From the NCBI GenBank assembly GCA_012520725.1, contig JAAYNQ010000002.1, forward strand, positions 80,639-144,638: a stretch of 64,000 nt of DNA, written 5' to 3'. This document shows positions 7,731-16,869 of this stretch, piece after piece. Below the pieces are notes generated by a model. It was given only the letters and a program-made list of their open reading frames with translations. It did no database searches and was not told where the DNA came from. Origin of the DNA: Syntrophomonadaceae bacterium (GTDB lineage: Bacteria; Bacillota; Syntrophomonadia; Syntrophomonadales; Syntrophomonadaceae). Position numbers and translations under genes: made by a program. Position 1 is the first letter of the stretch; each line of letters starts with the position of its first letter.

Positions 7731-10700
7731 TTATCCAGCCAGTTCTTCCACTTGGCTGATATTAAGGGTTAAGACTCTGGAAACCCCTTTTTCAGGCATA
7801 GTAACTCCGTAAATATTCTCCGCCCTTTCAATAGTGGCCTGTCGATGGCTAATTATAATATACTGCATTTTTTCTCCCATTTTCTTAATAAAATTGCCAA
7901 AACGAATCAGGTTGGTTTCATCCAAAGAGGCGTCGATCTCGTCCAATATGCAGAAAGGAGCCGGTTTTAAATTTAAAAGGGCAAAGATAAAGGCTATACA
8001 AGTCAAGGCTCTCTCGCCGCCAGATAAAAGATTAAGGGCTTGATTCTTTTTGCCTGGCAGTTTCACTTCTATATCTATCCCGGCTTCCAAGCCATCTTTG
8101 CCGGATTCGATTCTTAAGCTGGCCTCTCCTCCCCCGAATATATCCTGGAAGGTTGAAGAAAAGCTCTGCTGAGCCAGGAGTAAGAAATCACTAAATTGCT
8201 CGGCCATCATCTCTTCTGTTTGCTGTAACAGCTGATTTAGGGAATCCCTGGCCTGTAACAGGTCCTCATACTGTTTACTAACAAATAAATAGCGCTCATT
8301 GACAGCTTCGAACTCGGCTAGGGATTCTGGGTCCACCGGTCCCAGTTCTTCCAGTTGTGCAGCCAATAATTCTGCCTGCTGACGAAAATCGCGTAGCTGG
8401 GACAGAGTAAATACTTGCTGTTCACCCATAGGCTCCGGCTTTTGCACTTCTTTGTTCCACTTATGAGTGAGAACCGACAGTTCCGTTTCCAGTCGGGCTA
8501 TATTTATCTCAAGATGGCGGCTGCTGCTTTCTATTTGCAGCAGAGCCTGTTTAAGAGGCATAATCTCCTGACCCAGGTTCTTGATAGCCTCCTGGCACTC
8601 TTTTTCCTCTTGCTGCCGGCTCAAGATATTTTCCTTTATTCGGTTTAGTTTTATCTTTTCCTGCTTTATTATCTCCTTTGCCTCATTAATTCTATCATTT
8701 TCCTCTTGGACCAGCCTGCTTAGCCTTTCTTGCAATCCCCTGGCCTCCATCCTGGACTTTTCATAAGATTTCTCTACCTGCCTAAACTGCTCCATATTCT
8801 TCTCAATGTTCAAAATCTCCCTTTGCTTGGATTGCAATTGCTCTTGATAGGATTTCTGCCTTTCTATATGTACCTGGTAATCCCTTTTATAGCTATCTAT
8901 TTTCTCCTTCCAGGCTTCCAATTCTTCAGCTTCACTTTCACTTAGGTCCTGAATACTATCTTTCTTATTCTCCAACTCTTCTCGTTCCCTTAATAGCTCT
9001 TCATAGCTTGATTCCAGGCTGGCCAATTCATCTATGCAGTTCTGCCATTCCCGACCTGAACGCTCAAGCTCCTGTATCATCTGTCCAGTCTCTTTTCCAA
9101 GCACTTCCAGACGGAATTGCTGCTCCACCAGTCTTTGTTGCAGGGCATCTATTTGCTGCTGTATCTGGTCTAGTTTTCTGGCTACTTTTTCGCGCCGGGC
9201 TTTATTGGCTTCCAATTGCTGCTTGACCTGAGCTAGCTGCTCTTGCAGCTTTCTCCTTTCTTTCTTACGCTGCCAGGGCGTTTCCCGGACTCTATCCCTA
9301 CTCCCTCCGGTCATAGCTCCACTAACATTTATGAGTTCTCCCTCCAGGCTTACAATCTGCAGCGGATACTTGATGTTTTTAAAAAGCTTTATCCCGGTTT
9401 CCATATCCTTGACTAAAACCACCCGCCCCAACAAGTAGTTGACTGCCTTCCGGTAATCCGGGCTATAGTGAATGAGATCTGCCGCTAATCCCAATACCCC
9501 ATCCACAGCCTGTAAAGCTCTTTTAATATCTGCTGGCAAGGGACTAGTCAAAAGAATGTCCAAAGGTAAAAAAGTGACTCTTCCTCCTTGGTTTCTTTTG
9601 AGATACTCTATGGCCTTCCTGGCTTTTTCGCTGCTGCTGACAATAATATTTTCCATTCTCCGGCCCAGGGCTACTTCGATAGCGGTTTCCAATCCTCCAG
9701 GTACATCAATGACCTCACCCACCAGACCCTTTATCCCCTCAAGCTCCCCCTGGGCTGAAGCCTTTAGGACTGATTTTACCCCCCAGGAATACCCTTCCAT
9801 TTTCCTATCCATATCCTCTATTACCAAGAGCTGTTTATTGGTCTTAAACTCCGCTTCATTGAGTCGAGCTTCTTCAATTGCACTGGCTTTGGCCACTTTC
9901 TCTCTTTCCCGTTTTTGTTCTTCCAGCTCTTTAAGCTGTTTTTGTAGTTGAGGTATCTCTTCTTCAAAGAGCTCTTTCTCCTGCTGGAGATTTTGCAACA
10001 ATTCTTCCTTTTGGCTGATTTGGCTTTTCAGCTCAGTGTTTAAAAGATGCAGACGCTCCTTCTTTTCCCGCAGTTTCCGCTCCCGGGCATCAATCTGAAT
10101 CAAGTGGTTGTTGATCTTGCTGGCTTCTTGCATCCGTTCGAATACGCTGATCTTCTTGTGTTCAAAAAGCTGCCGGCTTTCCTGCAGCTTGCTTTCCAGT
10201 TGACTGAGTTCTTGATTTATCTTATCCAGGCTACTCTTAAGGCCTTCCAGCTGAACTTGCTGTTTCTGATAGTCTTCTGAGCGCTCCAGCAGCTCTTCCT
10301 GCAGCTTATCCAGCATCAGCCGGTACTTCTTCTCTTCTTCAGCCCCGGCCTTTAATCTCTCCTGGTAATTATAAATCCTTTCCTCCCTTAGCCTGGCATC
10401 ATTGTTCAAATCGGCCAACCGGCGTTCGATTTCGAATTTCTCATCCTTCCCGGCATTTATGCTGTCACGGTACTCTAGCAAGTGCTGCTGCTCAGTGGCT
10501 ATCTGCTCTTCCAATTCCTGCACTTGCCCCTGGATTCTCTCCCTTTCCTGCTGCTTTTCCTTCAGGAGTCCATGTTTTTTTAGTAAATCTCCATTTACCT
10601 TGGAGAGCTCAAATCTTAAAATCCTCTCTTCCAGTTCTTTTTTTTCTTTTTCCAGATTCATATACCGGCGAGCTTTATCCGACTTCATTTCCAGTTCATC

Positions 10701-11306
10701 CCGGCGCTGCTTCAGTTCCACCAGTATATCCTTTAAACGGGTCAGATCCTGCCCGGTGCTAAGGAGCCGGTTTCTAACCTCGTCCCTTTGCTGCCGGTAC
10801 TTGATGATGCCGGAAGCTTCTTCCAGAATAAAGCGCCGGTCCAGGGCGTGACCGCTTAAAACCTGTTCCAGTTCACCCTGGCTGACAATAGAATATCCTT
10901 TACGTCCCAAGCCGGTACCGGCAAACAATCCATAAATATCTTTCATTCTTACCCGGGACTTGTTGATATAATATTCACTTTCCCCTGACCTGAATAATTT
11001 ACGGATTATATGGACTTCATCATAATCCAAAGGCAGAATCCCGTCCCCATTTTCTATGGACAATTCAACCATGGCCATGCCCAGAGCCCTTTTATTATCG
11101 GTACCATTAAATATTACGTCTTCACCCTTTTGCCCGCGCAGATGGCGAATATTGCTTTCCCCCAGGCACCAGCGCACGGCATCCACAATATTGCTTTTGC
11201 CGCAGCCATTAGGTCCAGCAATTACATTAATTCCGGGCTGCAATATCAATTCGGTATTATCGGCGAAGGATTTAAAGCCTTTAATTTCAATTCTCTTTAA
11301 GTACAC
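7731..11306 (-). CDS. smc: Chromosome segregation protein SMC
   Basis: The condensin ATPase that organises and segregates the chromosome as a dimer with ScpA and ScpB. The 1191-residue protein shows the N-terminal Walker A GPNGCGKSNIVDAVRW, a long Glu/Gln/Lys-rich coiled coil, a hinge near residues 510-660 (GRRMENIIVSS, GAMTGGSRDR), a second coiled coil, then the signature LSGGERALTCIAF and Walker B FCILDEIDASLDE. The start is taken at the GTG before YLKRIEIKGFKSF, because AGGAGG lies eight bases upstream; an upstream ATG would add about 11 non-homologous residues. Confidence 0.97.
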   Translation of the reverse strand: MYLKRIEIKGFKSFADNTELILQPGINVIAGPNGCGKSNIVDAVRWCLGESNIRHLRGQKGEDVIFNGTDNKRALGMAMVELSIENGDGILPLDYDEVHIIRKLFRSGESEYYINKSRVRMKDIYGLFAGTGLGRKGYSIVSQGELEQVLSGHALDRRFILEEASGIIKYRQQRDEVRNRLLSTGQDLTRLKDILVELKQRRDELEMKSDKARRYMNLEKEKKELEERILRFELSKVNGDLLKKHGLLKEKQQERERIQGQVQELEEQIATEQQHLLEYRDSINAGKDEKFEIERRLADLNNDARLREERIYNYQERLKAGAEEEKKYRLMLDKLQEELLERSEDYQKQQVQLEGLKSSLDKINQELSQLESKLQESRQLFEHKKISVFERMQEASKINNHLIQIDARERKLREKKERLHLLNTELKSQISQKEELLQNLQQEKELFEEEIPQLQKQLKELEEQKREREKVAKASAIEEARLNEAEFKTNKQLLVIEDMDRKMEGYSWGVKSVLKASAQGELEGIKGLVGEVIDVPGGLETAIEVALGRRMENIIVSSSEKARKAIEYLKRNQGGRVTFLPLDILLTSPLPADIKRALQAVDGVLGLAADLIHYSPDYRKAVNYLLGRVVLVKDMETGIKLFKNIKYPLQIVSLEGELINVSGAMTGGSRDRVRETPWQRKKERRKLQEQLAQVKQQLEANKARREKVARKLDQIQQQIDALQQRLVEQQFRLEVLGKETGQMIQELERSGREWQNCIDELASLESSYEELLREREELENKKDSIQDLSESEAEELEAWKEKIDSYKRDYQVHIERQKSYQEQLQSKQREILNIEKNMEQFRQVEKSYEKSRMEARGLQERLSRLVQEENDRINEAKEIIKQEKIKLNRIKENILSRQQEEKECQEAIKNLGQEIMPLKQALLQIESSSRHLEINIARLETELSVLTHKWNKEVQKPEPMGEQQVFTLSQLRDFRQQAELLAAQLEELGPVDPESLAEFEAVNERYLFVSKQYEDLLQARDSLNQLLQQTEEMMAEQFSDFLLLAQQSFSSTFQDIFGGGEASLRIESGKDGLEAGIDIEVKLPGKKNQALNLLSGGERALTCIAFIFALLNLKPAPFCILDEIDASLDETNLIRFGNFIKKMGEKMQYIIISHRQATIERAENIYGVTMPEKGVSRVLTLNISQVEELAG

Positions 11307-11369
11307 TGAAGCTTCCTCCTGGAGATCTGATCTATCCACAGATCTTTAATATTAACTTACTTATACAAA

Positions 11370-11387
11370 GAAGGGGGCAAACCCTTC
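11370..11387 (-). terminator. Short GC hairpin between the radical SAM gene and smc
   Basis: GAAGGG and CCCTTC surround a short loop and are followed on the minus strand by TTTGT. It lies in the 190-base gap before smc and may reduce read-through from the rnc operon. The T-run is short, so this is a weak call. Confidence 0.35.
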
Positions 11388-11498
11388 CTGCAAAAATCAA
11401 CATATTGTAAGTATACTGCAGATATCCCAGGCTTTTCTACAATTAAGACCAAGGTTCTACACTTCTTCTAATATGTTGCTGGATTACTTAAAGCTTGT

Positions 11499-12593
11499 TT
11501 ATTGAAGGTAGGTACTTAGAAAGGCCAATCGGGACAGAGTCATATCCGGATGGGCTGAAGATGCCGGTCCAATTCCCAATTCATTCGGTTTCAGGTCGGG
11601 ATGGACTTTAACCCCCTGTAAAGAGCCTAAGCCACATAAACCCTGTAGATAATGGAGGTTGCCCCTCTTGTATCCCAAGACCTTGGATAAATCCCGGTGG
11701 TTACTATATATTATTAAATTACGGATCCCGGTTTGAGCTGATATATAATCATTCAGCAGGGCTTGGGCCTGTTTTTGGAACACCAGTTGTTCCACCAATT
11801 CGCCAAAGGCAGGATGAAAGGGCCCGGCAAGAATCACACCCTCTTCCCGCAGTTCTTCCGAAGGATGCAGTCCCATACGGATAACCTTTATGTTCTGCTG
11901 CTGAAAGTGCATAAACATCCGGGCACAGACAGCAACCGCTTTATGCAGCTTAAGGGGCTGATAATGGCCCGCCTCATACATGTCGGCTAAGGGGGTGTTT
12001 TTAATGACCAGAGTCGGATAAATCCGAACTAAATCAGGCTCCAGCTCAATTGTTTTGAAGGTAGTCTCCATATCGTTTTCAAAACTATCCCCTGGCAGTC
12101 CGATCATCAGCTGTATCCCCAGCCTGAACCCAAATTCCTTGATCAGACGGCAAGCATCCACCGCTATCTGGGAACTATAACCCCGGCCGGAAGCCGCCAA
12201 AACCTCTTCATTAAAAGACTGGATTCCCAATTCAATAGTACTTACTCCATGTCGACCCAGCAAGTCCAATACTGAAGGATCAATAAAATCAGGCCGGGTG
12301 GATAGTCTGATTCCGTCAATGGCTCCCTGCTTTAAACAGGATTGCAGAGCTAGTAGATACTTCTCTTGCAGGTCTTGGTCCAGAGCGGTAAAGCTCCCTC
12401 CATAATAGGCTACTTCGATTTCCCTTCCCTGGCTTAAGACAGGAAGGCTTTTCAAAGCAGATTGAACCATATCCAAGACCAAATCCGGGTCCGGGGCCGG
12501 CACCAAGCTGGCAATTCTTTTTTGATTGCAAAATATACAATTAAAAGGACATCCCAGATGGGGAATGAAGATGGGAATATTATAGTGTTTCAT
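11499..12593 (-). CDS. Radical SAM protein (Elp3-like, rnc-linked)
   Basis: A radical S-adenosylmethionine enzyme of 364 residues with the cluster motif CPFNCIFCNQ near the N-terminus, the glycine-rich SAM segment EVAYYGGSFTALD, and STRPDFID and QLMIGLPGDS as in Elp3/oxygen-independent coproporphyrinogen-oxidase-like proteins. The C-terminal third lacks an acetyltransferase domain, so it is not full Elp3. The substrate is unknown; members next to rnc in Clostridia are annotated only as radical SAM proteins. The start overlaps the rnc stop by 14 bases, so the genes are co-translated. Confidence 0.85.
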   Translation of the reverse strand: MKHYNIPIFIPHLGCPFNCIFCNQKRIASLVPAPDPDLVLDMVQSALKSLPVLSQGREIEVAYYGGSFTALDQDLQEKYLLALQSCLKQGAIDGIRLSTRPDFIDPSVLDLLGRHGVSTIELGIQSFNEEVLAASGRGYSSQIAVDACRLIKEFGFRLGIQLMIGLPGDSFENDMETTFKTIELEPDLVRIYPTLVIKNTPLADMYEAGHYQPLKLHKAVAVCARMFMHFQQQNIKVIRMGLHPSEELREEGVILAGPFHPAFGELVEQLVFQKQAQALLNDYISAQTGIRNLIIYSNHRDLSKVLGYKRGNLHYLQGLCGLGSLQGVKVHPDLKPNELGIGPASSAHPDMTLSRLAFLSTYLQ

Positions 12594-13311
12594 CTTTTAA
12601 GACCTTATCCAGGTATTGTAACACTTGTTCATTCTTTATAACTGCCTCTGCAGCTTTCTGTTCGGCTTCTTTTTTACTCTTTCCGCTTCCGGTAGCCAGC
12701 AAGTGCCCCTGATAGTAAACCCCGGCGGTAAAAACTTTGGCATGAGCCGGTCCGCTCTCATTAATAATCTGGTAGTAAACATTTTGCTTGTTTTTTCCTT
12801 GCACCAGCTCCTGTAAGCGAGATTTATAGTCATTATAGTCACCTCTGGCCGCCTCCTGGATCAAACCCTCCAGATAAGCAAGAATGAACTGGGCTGCCTT
12901 TTGGTAGCCTTGGTCTAAATATATGGCACCTATTACCGATTCAACCGCGTCAGCTAATATGGATTTTCTCCTGCGGCCTCCAGACATTTCCTCGCCTTTG
13001 CCCAGCAGTAGATACTGACCCAGGTCTATGGATTTGGCCACTTCCATCAAGGAACGCTCACAAACCACCCGGGCCCTGATCTTGGTCAAATCGCCTTCTG
13101 CTTTATCTTTATAATGATTATACAAGTACTCGGCTACCACGAAATTAAGTACCGCATCACCCAGGAACTCCAACCTCTGGTTATTCCCCACCCCGCTTTT
13201 TTCCTGGGAATAGGAAGGATGTACTAAGGCCATTTGGATTAAATCAAGGTTATTAAATGGCAAATTCAAGTTTCTACAAAACTTCAGAACCAGATCTTTC
13301 TCATTACTCAT
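12580..13311 (-). CDS. rnc: Ribonuclease III
   Basis: Double-stranded-RNA endonuclease for rRNA and mRNA processing, 243 residues. The catalytic signature is NQRLEFLGDAVLNFV, and the second acidic site is in ADAVESVIGAIYLDQG. The C-terminal double-stranded RNA binding domain (about residues 165-235) carries DYKSRLQELVQ and GSGKSKKEAEQKAAE. The start overlaps the end of acpP by 8 bases, in the acpP-rnc order common in Firmicutes. Confidence 0.97.
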   Translation of the reverse strand: MSNEKDLVLKFCRNLNLPFNNLDLIQMALVHPSYSQEKSGVGNNQRLEFLGDAVLNFVVAEYLYNHYKDKAEGDLTKIRARVVCERSLMEVAKSIDLGQYLLLGKGEEMSGGRRRKSILADAVESVIGAIYLDQGYQKAAQFILAYLEGLIQEAARGDYNDYKSRLQELVQGKNKQNVYYQIINESGPAHAKVFTAGVYYQGHLLATGSGKSKKEAEQKAAEAVIKNEQVLQYLDKVLKDETL

Positions 13312-13552
13312 TTTTTACCTTCTGAATATAAGAATAAAGTGCTTCCACCAGGCTGCCAAAAGTCGGAAAATCCTCTAAATCCTCTTCTGGAAATTCAATA
13401 TCATATATGTCTTCCAGAGCCATAATTAACTCTACAATATCAATGGAATCTGCATCCAGTTCCTCGAAGGTAGTTTCCAACTCTATTTCCTGTGGATCCC
13501 GGTCCAACTGCTCAGCAAATAATTTTCTTGCCAGCTCAAGAAATTGTTGCAT
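13304..13552 (-). CDS. acpP: Acyl carrier protein
   Basis: Small acidic carrier (82 residues) of acyl chains in fatty acid and phospholipid synthesis. The phosphopantetheine attachment serine lies in DADSIDIVELIMALED, where most ACPs read DSLD; Ile replaces Leu here. It is followed by rnc and preceded by plsX, which uses acyl-ACP, so the product and its user are adjacent. An AGGTTATA-type ribosome site precedes the start. Confidence 0.93.
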   Translation of the reverse strand: MQQFLELARKLFAEQLDRDPQEIELETTFEELDADSIDIVELIMALEDIYDIEFPEEDLEDFPTFGSLVEALYSYIQKVKNE

Positions 13553-13630
13553 TCATATAACCTCCATAATCTTTGTAAATATAGCTATCTCCATATATAT
13601 CGTTCTTAATCAGAAGCAAAATTCCTGCCC

Positions 13631-14587
13631 TTAGATAAGAGTTTTTATTATATCCTGCTGCTTCTCTACTATATTCTCTTTTATACAATCCCTGGCCATA
13701 CTGATTCCATTGTATATTGATTGGCGGCGTGAACTGCCGTGGCACACTATGCTAACACCCTTTACTCCCATCAAGGGTGCACCACCCACCTGAGTGTAGT
13801 CTAATTTTCTCAATACTCCGGGTACCAAACCCGACTCTTCCTTAATCAACCGGGCCACAAAGATGGCCATGCCTTCTATGCTCTTAAGCACAATATTGCC
13901 GGTAAAACCGTCACATATAATAACATCACTTTTAGCACTGAATAAATCCCGACCCTCAATATTGCCGATAAAGTTTAGATTTTTCTGCTTTCCCAGCAAC
14001 TCATAGGCTTCCAGGCTAACACTGTTGCCTTTGCCTGCTTCTTCTCCATTGTTTAATAGAGCAATCCGGGGGTTACTCAGGCCCTGAACCGCTGAGGCAT
14101 AGGAGCTGCCCAGGGCGGCAAACTGAAGAAGGTTGGAGGCTTTGCAGTCCACATTGGCTCCAGCGTCCATCAACAAGGTAGTGCTGCCAGCCTGATTGGG
14201 GATCGAAACTCCAATGGGAGGGCGTTCTACTCCCTCCATCCGACCCAGGATAAAAAGAGCTGCAGCCATTTGTGCGCCTGTGCTGCCACAGGACAATACC
14301 GCATCAGCTCGTCCTTCTTTTACCAATCTGGTAGCCACCAAAATCGATGCATCCTTTTTCTTCCTTAAGGCTAAGGCTGGTGATTCATCCATACCAATAA
14401 TTTGGCTGGCATTTACTATGCTTAGCCTTGAACTATCATAATCGTAGTTCTTTAATTCATCACTTAATTTATCCTGCTGACCTACCAATATGACCTGGTC
14501 AGTGCTAACCTGGCACCATTTTACCGCACCGGCCACCACTTCAGCTGGAGCATAGTCTCCGCCCATGGCATCTACCGCAATTTTCAT
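13631..14587 (-). CDS. plsX: Phosphate acyltransferase PlsX
   Basis: Converts acyl-ACP to acyl-phosphate, the first committed donor for phospholipid synthesis through PlsY. The 318-residue protein begins MKIAVDAMGGDYAP and contains LSCGSTGAQMAAA, LMDAGANVDCK and CDGFTGNIVLKS, all typical of PlsX. The start is decided by AAGGAGG six bases before the ATG. It has no fapR or fab genes beside it. A terminator separates it from rpmF, and its upstream region carries an exact 14-bp tandem repeat that may be an operator. Confidence 0.96.
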   Translation of the reverse strand: MKIAVDAMGGDYAPAEVVAGAVKWCQVSTDQVILVGQQDKLSDELKNYDYDSSRLSIVNASQIIGMDESPALALRKKKDASILVATRLVKEGRADAVLSCGSTGAQMAAALFILGRMEGVERPPIGVSIPNQAGSTTLLMDAGANVDCKASNLLQFAALGSSYASAVQGLSNPRIALLNNGEEAGKGNSVSLEAYELLGKQKNLNFIGNIEGRDLFSAKSDVIICDGFTGNIVLKSIEGMAIFVARLIKEESGLVPGVLRKLDYTQVGGAPLMGVKGVSIVCHGSSRRQSIYNGISMARDCIKENIVEKQQDIIKTLI

Positions 14588-14637
14588 CTTATTCCTCCTT
14601 AGCATGCACCCTGCAGTCCGGGTTGAAATGCCTCGAT

Positions 14638-14665
14638 TAATATATATCCGGTAATATATATCCGG
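14638..14665. repeat. Exact tandem 14-bp repeat upstream of plsX
   Basis: TAATATATATCCGG occurs twice back to back (14638-14651 and 14652-14665), about 50-80 bases before the plsX start codon. The position, between the rpmF terminator and the plsX ribosome site, is where the plsX promoter must lie. It could be a regulator site or a slippage product. It does not read as a FapR operator palindrome. Confidence 0.6.
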
Positions 14666-14685
14666 GATATAGATGTACGAAAAAC

Positions 14686-14731
14686 AAAAAGTAAGCCTTT
14701 AGGCTTAAATCTAGCCCTAATCTTACTTTTT
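14686..14731 (-). terminator. Terminator after rpmF
   Basis: AAAAAGTAAG and CTTACTTTTT form a 10-bp A/T-closed stem with an inner GCC-TTTA-GGC hairpin. The minus-strand product ends in CTTACTTTTTGTTTTT, a good T-run, 16 bases after the rpmF stop. It implies that plsX has its own promoter. Confidence 0.7.
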
Positions 14732-14746
14732 GAGCCTGGATAACTA

Positions 14747-14917
14747 TTACATTACTGATTTACCCTTATAATATCCACAACTTAAACAGGCATGATGAGG
14801 CAATTTTAACTCTTTGCACTGGGGACATTCAACCAGGCCTGGTTTATCTATCTTACGCCATTCTGCGGCCCGTTTGTTGCTGCGAGATTTAGAATGTCTT
14901 CTCTTGGGAGCGCCCAT
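14747..14917 (-). CDS. rpmF: 50S ribosomal protein L32
   Basis: A 56-residue zinc-binding ribosomal protein. It starts [16 protein letters not shown], as L32 does, and has the Cys4 zinc site CPQC (residues 31/34) and CLSC (44/47), followed by GYYKGKSV. The start has GGAGG eight bases upstream. It follows yceD by 13 bases and the two are co-transcribed from the strong promoter upstream of yceD. Confidence 0.96.
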   Translation of the reverse strand: MGAPKRRHSKSRSNKRAAEWRKIDKPGLVECPQCKELKLPHHACLSCGYYKGKSVM

Positions 14918-14930
14918 TTTATTAACCTCC

Positions 14931-15431
14931 TTACTTCATTTTTAATTCTTTTAGCTTCTGCCACCTGGGATCCAGATCATTTTCCTCACAAGTGCAGCTT
15001 TGCTGGTTTTTGTTTATGCCGCAAGAGGGACATAAACCCCGGCAATCTTGCCGGCATAAAGGATTCAACGGAATTAAGGAAAAGATTTCTTCCTCAACCC
15101 TGGGCATAATATCTGCCTGTTCATCCTCGATTAAAAGCATTTCCCCGTTATCTTCATAGGCTGATATTTCTGCTGCAGCCAGAATTAGCTCAAATAAAAG
15201 GGGGTATTCGAATTCCTCCAGGCAGCGCCCGCAGTTTAGGGCCAGGATAGTTGATACCCGGGCTCTTCCTGCCAGCTTTTTTCCGGTGTTTTCCATAATC
15301 AAATGAACCTTAATAGGGGTTAAAAACCTTCCTCCCATATCAGAAAGAAAGCCTTCCCTGCCTGCCTCATTAAGATAAAACTCCTCTAATTTCAGGGTAC
15401 CTCTAATCAAAGGTTTTAGATTTACTTTCAT
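14931..15431 (-). CDS. yceD: DUF177 protein, YceD-like
   Basis: A 166-residue DUF177 protein, the family that precedes rpmF in most bacteria and is linked to 23S rRNA metabolism. The protein has a central [13 protein letters not shown] motif and a C-terminal cysteine-rich segment ([13 protein letters not shown], then CTCEEND) that looks metal-binding. The end [11 protein letters not shown] is characteristic. Its biochemical role is not established. Confidence 0.9.
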   Translation of the reverse strand: MKVNLKPLIRGTLKLEEFYLNEAGREGFLSDMGGRFLTPIKVHLIMENTGKKLAGRARVSTILALNCGRCLEEFEYPLLFELILAAAEISAYEDNGEMLLIEDEQADIMPRVEEEIFSLIPLNPLCRQDCRGLCPSCGINKNQQSCTCEENDLDPRWQKLKELKMK

Positions 15432-15462
15432 AAGCCAAACACCCCATCAAAACACCAGATTA

Positions 15463-15492
15463 ATTATAGTCTGCTCTTATTATTATTGTCAA
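15463..15492 (-). promoter_or_regulatory. Consensus sigma-A promoter for yceD-rpmF
   Basis: A perfect -35 TTGACA (15487-15492) and a perfect -10 TATAAT (15463-15468) are separated by 18 bases on the minus strand, about 30 bases before yceD. It is the best consensus promoter seen in the window and matches the high demand for a ribosomal protein. Confidence 0.85.
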
Positions 15493-15557
15493 CCTTACCC
15501 TAAACATACTGAATCAGGTAGATCATTCGTTGATTTTGACTACACCCTTTAAATGAA

Positions 15558-15591
15558 AAGTGAGGTGAGAGTTTTCCCCCCCACCTCACTT
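15558..15591 (-). terminator. Terminator after ackA
   Basis: AAGTGAGGTG and CACCTCACTT form a perfect 10-bp stem with a C/T-rich loop, 12 bases after the ackA stop. The minus-strand tail is TTTTCATTT. It ends the pta-ackA transcript. Confidence 0.85.
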
Positions 15592-15603
15592 AAAGAATAG
15601 CCT

Positions 15604-16797
15604 TTATTTAGATAGTCTATAGGTATCCCGGGCAATAACCAGTTCTTCATTGGTAGGTATGATAAATATACGAACCTTGGATTCCGGAGTTGCCACATCA
15701 ACCGCTTTGCCTCTTACATTGTTCTTCTCTTCATCAATGATAATGCCCATAGCGTCCATATCTTTACAGATATTGGCCCTTACGTCTATGGCGTTCTCTC
15801 CTACCCCGGCGGTGAAGATAATGCAGTCACAGCCATTGAGATAAGCAAAATATTTACCGATATATCCCTTGATGTTCTTGTAGTAAACATCCAGGGCGAT
15901 TTGGGCTCTTTCATTGCCGGAGGCAGCCGCTTCCAATACATCGCGCAGGTCGTTGGATACTCCGGATAGTCCCAGCATGCCTGACTTTTTATTGAAGTAG
16001 TTGTTGGCTTCCTGAGAGTCCATGCCATATTTTTCCATTAAGGTAAACACTATAGCCGGATCTATGTCTCCGGACCTGGTGCCCATAACCAATCCTTCCA
16101 GGGGAGTGAAGCCCATGGAGGTTTCAATTACCTTGCCATCTTTAATGGCTGCCATACTGGCTCCATTACCCAGATGCAGGGTGATGATCTTGCATTCTTC
16201 ATAAGGTTTGCCCAGCATTTCTGCAGCTTGATGAGATACATAATAATGGGATGTGCCGTGGAAGCCATATCTTCTAATGCCATATTTCTCATATGCTTCG
16301 TAAGGAATGGCGTACATATAATGAGCCGGTTCCATGGTCTGATGGAAGGCGGTATCAAAAACCGCTACGTGGTTTACATTGGGCATCAGTCTCTGACAGG
16401 CCTCAATTCCCATCAGGTTGGGCGGATTATGTAATGGTGCCATATCAAAGCAATCTCTGATTACCTTTTTCACCTGCTCATCAATGACTACTGATTCTGC
16501 AAAAGCTTCTCCCCCATGTACCACCCGGTGTCCAACTGCACCAATCTCGTCCATATTCTGAATGCATCCGTACTCAGGGTTGACCAATACTTCCAGAACC
16601 AATTCCATTCCTGCGGTGTGATCAGGCAGATCCTTCTTGATTACTACTTCGTCTTTGCCCAAGGGTTTATGTTCCAAAGTGCTGCCGGGAATTCCTACCC
16701 GGTCTACCAGACCAACGGCTAATACCGTTTCATTGGTCATGTCCATTACTTGGTACTTGATTGACGAACTACCGGCGTTTACAACTAATACCTTCAT
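15604..16797 (-). CDS. ackA: Acetate kinase
   Basis: Interconverts acetyl-phosphate plus ADP with acetate plus ATP, the main substrate-level ATP step in an acetate-producing anaerobe. The 397-residue ASKHA-fold protein has the N-terminal VLVVNAGSSSIKYQV, GHRVVHGGE, AVFDTAFHQTM, RRYGFHGTSHYYVS and HLGNGASMAAI signatures. It lies 72 bases after pta; the pair turns acetyl-CoA into ATP and acetate. Confidence 0.98.
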   Translation of the reverse strand: MKVLVVNAGSSSIKYQVMDMTNETVLAVGLVDRVGIPGSTLEHKPLGKDEVVIKKDLPDHTAGMELVLEVLVNPEYGCIQNMDEIGAVGHRVVHGGEAFAESVVIDEQVKKVIRDCFDMAPLHNPPNLMGIEACQRLMPNVNHVAVFDTAFHQTMEPAHYMYAIPYEAYEKYGIRRYGFHGTSHYYVSHQAAEMLGKPYEECKIITLHLGNGASMAAIKDGKVIETSMGFTPLEGLVMGTRSGDIDPAIVFTLMEKYGMDSQEANNYFNKKSGMLGLSGVSNDLRDVLEAAASGNERAQIALDVYYKNIKGYIGKYFAYLNGCDCIIFTAGVGENAIDVRANICKDMDAMGIIIDEEKNNVRGKAVDVATPESKVRIFIIPTNEELVIARDTYRLSK

Positions 16798-16869
16798 TAA
16801 ATTTCTACCTCCCCAAATATACTGAATACTCGACCCTGATTTTTTTCCCTGCCGTAAGGTTTTCCCATT

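Noticed and set aside
10402..10851. Long plus-strand frame opposite smc (and similar frames opposite smc, metH and hom)
   Set aside because: Antisense shadows of highly biased coding sequence; no ribosome sites and no domains.
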